Of a stretch of 64,000 bases of DNA, positions 57,763-64,000 are shown one piece after another. This stretch comes from Bacillus sp. HMF5848 (GTDB taxonomy: Bacteria; Bacillota; Bacilli; Bacillales; HMF5848). Position 1 is the stretch's first letter. Every line of letters begins with the position of its first letter. The stretch covers positions 2,085,501-2,149,500 of the forward strand of contig NZ_RWIV01000001.1 of NCBI RefSeq assembly GCF_003944835.1, written 5' to 3'. The notes under the pieces were generated by a model. That model was given only the letters and a program-made list of their open reading frames with translations, searched no databases and was not told the origin of the DNA. Made by a program: the position numbers and the translations under genes.

Positions 57763-58077
57763 ATGAGTAATAATGAGCTCGAACAACACATAATTAAAAG
57801 TTATCAACAAGACGAGAATATGATGATTTTAGTGTTTGCTCAATGGTGCATAAATAATGACCTTGATCCTAAAATTGTTTATGCTAGAGCATATCCTTTA
57901 CAAGGTGAAAATTATGCATTGCAACAAGCAATCGACCTAACAGTTCCACAAGAAGAATCTGAGACTATTCCTGATGATACCCTTTTAGCAGTATTATCTC
58001 TTTATGGAAACGATGACCTAGCCATTATAGTAACAGAAGAAATAATAAAACGTAAAAAGAACCAGGGGGAACGTTAA
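57763..58077 (+). CDS. Hypothetical protein, 104 aa
   Basis: Unrecognised small, acidic cytoplasmic protein, mostly helical, with a central AYPLQGENYALQQAIDL. A GAGGTG site lies six bases before the ATG. The stop is 1 bp before the aldo/keto reductase start, so the two are cotranscribed. Confidence 0.75.
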   Translation: MSNNELEQHIIKSYQQDENMMILVFAQWCINNDLDPKIVYARAYPLQGENYALQQAIDLTVPQEESETIPDDTLLAVLSLYGNDDLAIIVTEEIIKRKKNQGER

Positions 58078-58078
58078 T

Positions 58079-59056
58079 ATGAAACAGATAGCACTTGAAA
58101 AACATGATATTACATCTAGTCGTTTAGTCTATGGATGTATGGGTCTTGGTGGTAGTTGGAGTAAAGACCCAATAACAAATGAAGATATTATTCAAGCAGA
58201 GAAAGCGATAGATGCGGCGTTAGAAATTGGGATTTCGATGTTTGACCATGCTGATATTTATAAAATGGGCAAATCTGAAATGGTTTTTTCAAACGTTCTG
58301 AAGAACAATCCAACATTACGTGATCAAATTGTGCTTCAATCAAAATGTGGCATACGTTTTCCAGAAGGAAATACTCCTGCTAGGTATGATTTTTCCAAGG
58401 AGCATATAATTGACTCAGTCAATAAAATCCTTGAACGTCTTAGTACTGACTATTTAGATATATTATTGCTTCATCGTCCTGATCCTCTTATGGATCCTGA
58501 CGAAGTGGCAGAAGCTTTTGAAAGTTTAAAAAAATCAGGTAAGGTTAAACATTTTGGTGTATCAAATATGAATGCCCCTCAAATGCAATTGTTACAGCAA
58601 GCATGGAGCGATCCACTTGTTGTTAATCAAATCGAGATGAGTTTAGCTCATCTTGATTGGCTAGAGCATACAGTTCTTTTCAATCAAGAGGCCGGTCGTG
58701 ATGTTAACTTTGCATCTGGAACCCTTGAGTACTGTCGCATGAATGACGTTCAAATCCAAGCGTGGGGTTCGTTAGCCAATGGGATTTTTTCAGGTCGCTC
58801 AATTGAAGGAGCTTCAGAAACTGTTCAAAGAACAGCGGCTCTTGTGAAGCAGTTAGCAAATGAAAAAGAAACAAGTGCAGAAGCTATTGTACTTGGGTGG
58901 CTCATGAAGCACCCTGCCATGATTCAACCAGTAATTGGTACGGCAAATGTAGAGCGAATTTATGCTTGTAAGGATTCAATTCGTCAGTCTGAGTTACTGA
59001 CGAGAGATGAATGGTATGCTTTATATGTAACGGCAAGAGGCAATAAAATGCCATAA
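58079..59056 (+). CDS. Aldo/keto reductase (YdhF-like)
   Basis: 325-aa NADPH-dependent reductase with a TIM-barrel fold. The catalytic tetrad is visible: Asp and Tyr in FDHADIYKMG, Lys in QSKCG and His in LLLHRPDPLMDP. The coenzyme end has GVSNMNAPQ and IQAWGSLANGIFSG, and VIGTANVERI. It resembles E. coli YdhF. The natural substrate is unknown. GGGGGAA overlaps the end of the preceding gene and supplies the ribosome site. Confidence 0.92.
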   Translation: MKQIALEKHDITSSRLVYGCMGLGGSWSKDPITNEDIIQAEKAIDAALEIGISMFDHADIYKMGKSEMVFSNVLKNNPTLRDQIVLQSKCGIRFPEGNTPARYDFSKEHIIDSVNKILERLSTDYLDILLLHRPDPLMDPDEVAEAFESLKKSGKVKHFGVSNMNAPQMQLLQQAWSDPLVVNQIEMSLAHLDWLEHTVLFNQEAGRDVNFASGTLEYCRMNDVQIQAWGSLANGIFSGRSIEGASETVQRTAALVKQLANEKETSAEAIVLGWLMKHPAMIQPVIGTANVERIYACKDSIRQSELLTRDEWYALYVTARGNKMP

Positions 59057-59067
59057 AAGCTTTTACG

Positions 59068-59102
59068 GAGAGGTACTTGCAGAAGTGCCTCTTCTTTTTT
59101 TT
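59068..59102 (+). terminator. Terminator of the aldo/keto reductase operon
   Basis: Stem GAGGTACTT/AAGTGCCTC (one G-T pair) with a 4-nt loop, followed by TTCTTTTTTTT, starting just after the stop. Confidence 0.85.
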
Positions 59103-59174
59103 ATGAACAATCTTGTTGACATTCATGAGCGCATAGTTTTCGTTTGTGACGAAGTTATCAACTTTATATCATGT

Positions 59175-59213
59175 GCTATCACTAAGATAGCGCATTGTTA
59201 TCTTAGTGATAGC
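59175..59213. repeat. Perfect 15-bp inverted repeat
   Basis: GCTATCACTAAGATA and its exact complement flank a 9-nt loop. It lies 30 bp after the LuxR gene stop but lacks a T tract on that strand, so it may be a poor terminator or a binding site. Confidence 0.6.
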
Positions 59214-59245
59214 AGTTGCTATGTACATTAGTATTTTATGATTAA

Positions 59246-59932
59246 TTATTGAATAATCGCTTTCCGCATCGCGATAGCCACCGCTTCTGCGCGATGATTT
59301 GCTCCTAGCTTTCTCATCGCAGAGCTAACATAATCTCTTACGGTAAAATCGCTTATTGCTAAAAGACTAGCAATCTCCTTTTGACTTAATCCATTTGCAA
59401 CAAGTTGAAGTGCTTCGGTTTCTCGTTTGCTTAATAATGACTTGTTACAATAAGTACTTTCATCGTTAGAAACAGTTGTTTGAAGGTATTGAAATAGATT
59501 AGATAATATAGAAGTGTTTATCTGGGGACCATTTTTGTATTTATCAACCATGACACACCCTACAACCGCTGTTTGATAAAGTATTGGCACTAGACATATG
59601 GATGATAATTGAAAGATCTCGATATAATGGAGAGGGAAATTTTGCTTTGTCTCCTTTTCTTCTATGATAATAGGTTGTTTTGACATAAGTGACTGAAACA
59701 CAATTGGTATGTTTCTAACATCTTCTTTAATCCAATCTATTGTTTTCCACTTCTCTTCTTCGACTTGTAAAACTCCTTTGCCTTGAAAAACTAAATGAGA
59801 ATAAGAGAATATTGAGGCTCTATCAAAGGGAAAATACTTTATGCAGCCGTGAATAATATACTCCGCCTTTTTTAGTGGGTCATGAATTTTGGCGACACTA
59901 TTCGCGAATAAACGAACATCCCTGTCCAACAT
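59246..59932 (-). CDS. GAF-LuxR transcriptional regulator
   Basis: 228-aa regulator. A GAF-like sensory domain covers about residues 15-155 (FDRASIFSYS, SSICLVPILYQTAVVGCVMVD as its core strands, split SSICLVPIL). The LuxR helix-turn-helix is at about 165-225 (LSKRETEALQLVANGLSQKEIA, then DFTVRDYVSSAMRKL). It is divergent from the R2lox-ALDH-ADH gene set with 118 bp between starts and so probably regulates it (inference). GGGAGG is 11 bases before the ATG. Confidence 0.9.
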   Translation of the reverse strand: MLDRDVRLFANSVAKIHDPLKKAEYIIHGCIKYFPFDRASIFSYSHLVFQGKGVLQVEEEKWKTIDWIKEDVRNIPIVFQSLMSKQPIIIEEKETKQNFPLHYIEIFQLSSICLVPILYQTAVVGCVMVDKYKNGPQINTSILSNLFQYLQTTVSNDESTYCNKSLLSKRETEALQLVANGLSQKEIASLLAISDFTVRDYVSSAMRKLGANHRAEAVAIAMRKAIIQ

Positions 59933-60050
59933 ATGACAAATTCCCTCCCTACAATTTTAGGTATATCAATCCCTTATATTTCCATCTTACAATATTAATG
60001 AAAGTGCTTACAAATAATATTCTAAATTTTTTGAAAAAAGGAGGCAACGA

Positions 60051-60941
60051 ATGTTTGAAAGAAACCTGCGTTCCACAAGCTCCAAAGGAATACTAACTGA
60101 GTCTTTCCCCTATCGTCTATTTGAGAAAGCAAAAAGATTTGGTACATGGAATCCAGCGGACATTGATTTCTCAAACGATACATTGCATTGGCAAATGCTA
60201 AATGAAACTCAACAAAATGAGGTGCTACGTCTCATCTCTCAATTTCAAGCAGGTGAAGAAGCTGTTACTCTCGATCTTCTTCCTCTTATTATGGCTATTG
60301 CTAAAGAAGGCCGACTAGAAGAAGAAATGTATTTAACTACATTTTTATTTGAAGAAGCAAAGCACACGGACTTCTTTAATACCGTTCTCAAAGCCATTGG
60401 CGAGACCGGAGATTTAACGAAATACCATTCGGACACATATAAAAGGGTTTTTTATGACCTGTTGCCAAGGACAATGGGGCGTCTTATGCACGATCAATCA
60501 CCTGAAGCTATCGCTGATGCTTCAACAGTCTATAACATGTTTGTGGAAGGCGTTTTAGCAGAAACAGGCTACTACTCTTTTTATCAGTCCTTACAAAAGG
60601 CAAATATTATGCCAGGTTTATTAGAGGGGATTGGCTATTTAAAGAGAGATGAATCCCGTCACATTGGATATGGAACCTTTTTGTTACAACGTCTAATTAG
60701 TGAGCATCCTCCCCTTTATGAAAAAATAGTGAAACGGATAGAAGAACTAACACCTCTTGCATTTCTATTGAATCAAGAAGGAGTGGATGGCCTATCAAGT
60801 ACATTTGGTGTGTCTGTTGAAGACATGATGACATTCACAACTAAGCAGTTGAAAATTAGAATGGATATTTTAGCAAGAGCAAAAGGGCGCAGCGTAGAGG
60901 ATATATACAATATTAAGGAAGAAGATGTAGGAGTTTTATAA
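60051..60941 (+). CDS. R2-like ligand-binding oxidase (R2lox)
   Basis: 296-aa ferritin-like protein related to ribonucleotide reductase R2, with a Mn/Fe cofactor in characterised members. The six metal ligands are all present: Glu69, Glu102, His105, Glu166, Glu201 and His204. The residues of the Val-Tyr crosslink of Geobacillus R2lox are also conserved (Val72 and Tyr161), with numbering off by at most one. Family members bind a long-chain fatty-acid-like ligand and activate O2; the natural substrate is unknown. A strong AAAGGAGG precedes the ATG. It is the first gene of a run with aldehyde and alcohol dehydrogenases, behind a divergent GAF-LuxR gene. Confidence 0.95.
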   Translation: MFERNLRSTSSKGILTESFPYRLFEKAKRFGTWNPADIDFSNDTLHWQMLNETQQNEVLRLISQFQAGEEAVTLDLLPLIMAIAKEGRLEEEMYLTTFLFEEAKHTDFFNTVLKAIGETGDLTKYHSDTYKRVFYDLLPRTMGRLMHDQSPEAIADASTVYNMFVEGVLAETGYYSFYQSLQKANIMPGLLEGIGYLKRDESRHIGYGTFLLQRLISEHPPLYEKIVKRIEELTPLAFLLNQEGVDGLSSTFGVSVEDMMTFTTKQLKIRMDILARAKGRSVEDIYNIKEEDVGVL

Positions 60942-60954
60942 AGGAGGAATAAAT

Positions 60955-62490
60955 ATGTCAGTTCAAGTCGGTATACGTACTTTCCCTCTATTTATTAATG
61001 GAAAGTGGGAGTTCTCTTCTAATAAAGAAACGTTTGATGTGAAAAATCCTGCTACAGGCGACATTGTTGCTCGTGTTTCAAAAGGTACAAAAGAAGATGT
61101 AGATCGTGCTGTCAAAGCAGCTCAACTAGCCTTTAAAAACGAAAATTGGCGGGACATGCACCCTAAAGAACGCGCGAAAATTCTAAATGCAATCGCTCAT
61201 CAAATAGTGACACATGCTGAAGAGTTAGCTTACTTAGAGTCTGTAAGCTCTGGAGGAACAATTCGTAGAATTGCACAAAGTGATATATTACAAATGGCTG
61301 ATTTGTTCCAGACGATGGCGAAGATTGTTGTAGAGTATCCGTTTTCAGAAACGCTACCAGTTCCTCCCTTCCCAGGTCCCGCTCACAATTTTGTTTGGCG
61401 TGAACCAATAGGAGTGTGTGCTGCGATTACACCATGGAATTTGCCATTAGTGATTGCCACTTGGAAGATTGCTCCTGCATTAGCAACGGGGAATACACTT
61501 GTCATGAAGCCAGCGAGCTATACACCTATCTCTACTTTAAGACTGGCTGAATTAATATCACAAGTGGTCCCTCCTGGTGTAATCAATGTAGTAACTGGAT
61601 CCGGTGGCGACGTCGGAGAAGCATTAATTAACCATCCTGATGTGGATAAAATAGCTTTTACTGGTTCAACTGAGGTTGGCCGTCACATTATGAGTCAAGC
61701 TGCTGTCACAGTGAAAAACACAACTCTAGAGCTTGGTGGAAAGTCACCTAATATTTTACTAGACGACGCTGATTTATCTATCGCTCTACCTGGTAGTTTA
61801 TTCGGTGTATTTCTTCACGCAGGTCAATTGTGTGAATCAGGTACACGTCTGTTTGTTCCAGACCATCTTCATGACCAAGTGGTAGAAGGACTTGTAGATT
61901 TAACCAAAACATTAAAGCTTGGTAATCCACTTGATATGACAACAGATATTGGTCCTGTCATATCAAACAGTCAACGAGATACCATAATGTCTTATATCGA
62001 GACTGGTAAGCAAGAAGGAGCAACCCTTGTTTGTGGTGGTGAATTAGCAACAGTGCCAGGATGTGAAGGCGGATACTTCATCCAGCCTACTATTTTTACG
62101 AACGTGAAAAACTCTATGAAAATCGCCCAAGAAGAAATTTTCGGACCAGTTCTATCCGTCATCCGCTATTCTGAGTTAGATGAAGTAATAGAAATGGCGA
62201 ATGACTCTATTTATGGTCTTGCAGCTGGTGTTTGGACGCGTGATGTTAATAAGGCTTATGCAGTAGTTCGTAAGCTACAAGCTGGAGTTGTGTGGATTAA
62301 TGATTGGCATATGCTTCGTAATGATGCGCCATTCGGTGGTTATAAGCAAAGTGGTATTGGCCGTGAAATGGGCAAACATTCACTAGATTCCTACACACAA
62401 CTAAAACATGTTCATACATCATTGGTACCAGAGTTACATAAGCGAACATACTATCAAATCTTGTTCTCAAATACGGATATGAATCAATAA
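60955..62490 (+). CDS. Aldehyde dehydrogenase (NAD(P)+)
   Basis: 511-aa oxidoreductase turning aldehydes into acids. The family motifs are ITPWNLPL (oxyanion-hole Asn), MKPA (coenzyme Lys), FTGSTEVGR, LELGGKSP (general base Glu) and the catalytic Cys in GQLCESG. AAGGAGG precedes the ATG and only 13 bp separate it from the R2lox stop, so the two are cotranscribed. The protein could oxidise an aldehyde produced from the R2lox product by the third enzyme (inference). Confidence 0.95.
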   Translation: MSVQVGIRTFPLFINGKWEFSSNKETFDVKNPATGDIVARVSKGTKEDVDRAVKAAQLAFKNENWRDMHPKERAKILNAIAHQIVTHAEELAYLESVSSGGTIRRIAQSDILQMADLFQTMAKIVVEYPFSETLPVPPFPGPAHNFVWREPIGVCAAITPWNLPLVIATWKIAPALATGNTLVMKPASYTPISTLRLAELISQVVPPGVINVVTGSGGDVGEALINHPDVDKIAFTGSTEVGRHIMSQAAVTVKNTTLELGGKSPNILLDDADLSIALPGSLFGVFLHAGQLCESGTRLFVPDHLHDQVVEGLVDLTKTLKLGNPLDMTTDIGPVISNSQRDTIMSYIETGKQEGATLVCGGELATVPGCEGGYFIQPTIFTNVKNSMKIAQEEIFGPVLSVIRYSELDEVIEMANDSIYGLAAGVWTRDVNKAYAVVRKLQAGVVWINDWHMLRNDAPFGGYKQSGIGREMGKHSLDSYTQLKHVHTSLVPELHKRTYYQILFSNTDMNQ

Positions 62491-62578
62491 TATACATTGA
62501 TAGAAACTTAAAATAAGATTGTTTCAATCAAGTAGTAACTCTAACAACTATACTTAAAGTTAAAAAAGGAGTGAAAAC

Positions 62579-63790
62579 ATGCTAACAACAACCTTTTCAT
62601 CTTTTATGCTAAGATCAGGGATTTATAGCGGGTCTAATACTCGTGCAATGATACCTGATTTATTCAGGGGATTAGGATCAAAACGTATAGTATTATTTAG
62701 TGACCGCGGGCTAGAACAGGCAGGACTTGTAGCGAAAATAGCAGATATGTTTTCTTTAACACCTCATGGTACTGGCCCTGAACTAGTAGGAATATTTTTA
62801 GATATTTCACAAGATGCCGAAAGCGCATGTGTAAATGAAGCTGCGAAGTATGCCCGTGAAGTAGGTGCAGATGGATTATTAGCAGTTGGAGGGGGAAGCG
62901 TTTTAGATGCTGTCAAAGGCGTAAAATACTGTCTTCATAAAGGAATTACGGATATAAAAGAGGCTATTCCTGGAGGGTTTTTGTATGAGACATTTCCAGA
63001 AGCTCAATATATGGCAATCCCACATATCGCTGTTCCTACTACAGCTGGTACGGGTTCAGAGGTTTCACCTATCGCTGTTATTTATAACGAAGAAATACGG
63101 ATGAAGACAAATATTATTAACCCGTTCATAAGTGCGGACATGGCTATTCTCGATCCAGATTTAACAACTGAATTACCAGCTAATATTACAGCTTTTACGG
63201 GGTTTGATGCTCTAACTCATGCTGTTGAAGCTTTAGCATCCCCAAATGCAACACCTATGACGGATGCATTTGCCCTACAAGCTATTCGCTTAATTGACAA
63301 AAATTTACCGAAAGCCGTTGACAATGGCAAAGACATTGCTGCAAGGATGGAAATGCTTCAAGCTAGTTTAATGGGTATTACAGCCTTTAGTTTTGCTTTG
63401 AATGCTATTCCAGTTCATAACTTTGCCCATGCATATGGTGCTTTGTTCCGTATTCCACATGGTTTAGCCAATGCAGTATTTCTACCAGTTGTGATGGAAA
63501 TGCTACCTATTCTATATCTTCCTAAAGTAGAACAGTTTGCCGATGCATTCAATATAGATAAATCTGGTGCAGATCAAGAAGCATTATTGCAACGTGTTAT
63601 TGAGAAAATTCGAGTACTGCAGCATAAGGTTGGCTTACCAAGTGACTTCTCAAGCTTTTCAATTCCGGAAGAAGGATTAGAGGCAACTGTTACCGCAGTA
63701 TCATTAGACCCAGCTGCTGTGTCCTTTCCTATTCCACCAGAACTTATTCAAGCTGTTGGACAGAGAGTTGTACCGGTAGCAGTCAAATAA
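62579..63790 (+). CDS. Iron-containing alcohol dehydrogenase
   Basis: 403-aa group III NAD(P)-dependent dehydrogenase. The Rossmann motif is GGGSVLDAVKG. The Fe ligands are readable by comparison with FucO: Asp and His in DALTHAVEA, His in HNFAHAYGA and His in IPHG. AAAAGGAG precedes the ATG. The gap of 88 bp to the aldehyde dehydrogenase gene has no terminator, so one transcript is likely, ending at the terminator at 63800. Confidence 0.95.
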   Translation: MLTTTFSSFMLRSGIYSGSNTRAMIPDLFRGLGSKRIVLFSDRGLEQAGLVAKIADMFSLTPHGTGPELVGIFLDISQDAESACVNEAAKYAREVGADGLLAVGGGSVLDAVKGVKYCLHKGITDIKEAIPGGFLYETFPEAQYMAIPHIAVPTTAGTGSEVSPIAVIYNEEIRMKTNIINPFISADMAILDPDLTTELPANITAFTGFDALTHAVEALASPNATPMTDAFALQAIRLIDKNLPKAVDNGKDIAARMEMLQASLMGITAFSFALNAIPVHNFAHAYGALFRIPHGLANAVFLPVVMEMLPILYLPKVEQFADAFNIDKSGADQEALLQRVIEKIRVLQHKVGLPSDFSSFSIPEEGLEATVTAVSLDPAAVSFPIPPELIQAVGQRVVPVAVK

Positions 63791-63799
63791 ACTAGTAAG

Positions 63800-63842
63800 A
63801 AAAGCACCTGCTGCTCAAAAAATGAACTGCAGGTGCTTTTCC
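63800..63842 (+). terminator. Terminator of the R2lox-ALDH-ADH operon
   Basis: A perfect 12-bp stem (AAAAGCACCTGC and GCAGGTGCTTTT) with a 17-nt loop, ten bases after the alcohol dehydrogenase stop; the T run ends the right arm. Confidence 0.85.
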
Positions 63843-63869
63843 TAATTTGTGTGTTAGAAGTTGTAACCC

Positions 63870-64000
63870 TTATAAGGCGTTTGATATGCCTATTTGTTTT
63901 AATAGAGTTATAAGAGTTTCTTTTTCTGAGTCACTTACAGAATTGAATATCTTATCAATTGCATCTTTATGCTTCGGAAAAATATCATCCATTAACTCTT
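63870..64000 (-). CDS. MarR-family regulator, C-terminal part (cut by window end)
   Basis: The minus strand gives an open frame running off the window edge and ending at TAA (63870-63872): ...ELMDDIFPKHKDAIDKIF then NSVSDSEKETLITLLKQIG. This is the C-terminal dimerisation helix typical of MarR proteins. The start and DNA-binding domain lie beyond 64000. It converges on the R2lox operon. Confidence 0.75.
   Translation of the reverse strand, partial: ELMDDIFPKHKDAIDKIFNSVSDSEKETLITLLKQIGISNAL

Noticed and set aside
59933-60050. Sigma-54 promoter for the R2lox operon
   Set aside because: No TGGCAC-N5-TTGC pair is present, and the divergent regulator is a LuxR type, not a sigma-54 activator.

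Overview
This is a low-G+C Gram-positive chromosome segment, most likely from a Bacillaceae relative of Bacillus. The basis is A+T-rich coding sequence, strong AAGGAGG-type ribosome binding sites, TTG and GTG starts, a proline T-box ahead of proBA, OdhAB, a SigL (sigma-54)-type promoter, a DUF4179 anti-sigma factor and Bacillus-type intergenic repeats. I cannot name the genus. No rRNA, tRNA, CRISPR array, prophage or transposase gene was seen.

Layout. 0.1-9.8 kb: a lipoprotein fusing a TolB-like propeller to a GH13 amylase, katG with a PerR/Fur-like box, a thioredoxin-fold protein whose reading frame crosses an in-frame UGA at its active-site Cys position (candidate selenoprotein), mapB, and a LysM L,D-transpeptidase. 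10-21 kb: a seven-gene minus-strand operon (secreted cyanophycinase, SxxK-type asparaginase-like hydrolase, five-part dipeptide ABC transporter) behind a consensus sigma-54 promoter, with a divergent sigma-54 activator gene. This reads as a system for digesting external cyanophycin and importing its dipeptides. 21-30 kb: a TetR/reductase pair with matching operators, an M23 peptidase, small acidic proteins (one with a -1 frameshift in an A tract), a bactofilin-like operon and a MarR gene sharing an operator motif, an M3 peptidase, a MITE-like element, DUF2785 and GNAT proteins.

30-46 kb: odhAB, DUF6526, an ABC exporter, a diguanylate cyclase, a SUV3-like helicase, a CPBP protease, an ECF sigma/DUF4179 pair, a GNAT protein, four 22-bp tandem repeats and an IclR regulator. 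46-59 kb: glcB, a branched-chain aminotransferase, proBA under a T-box, a two-gene Ktr/Trk potassium system, a DEAD-box helicase, an NRDE protein and an aldo/keto reductase. 59-64 kb: a GAF-LuxR regulator divergent from R2lox, aldehyde dehydrogenase and Fe-alcohol dehydrogenase genes, a likely oxidation pathway around an oxidase of unknown substrate. The window ends inside a MarR-family gene.

The most notable items are the candidate UGA-encoded redox protein, the sigma-54 cyanophycin operon with an Ig-like insertion in its permease, and the R2lox-ALDH-ADH cluster. All functions are read from sequence motifs; no database search or folding program was run.
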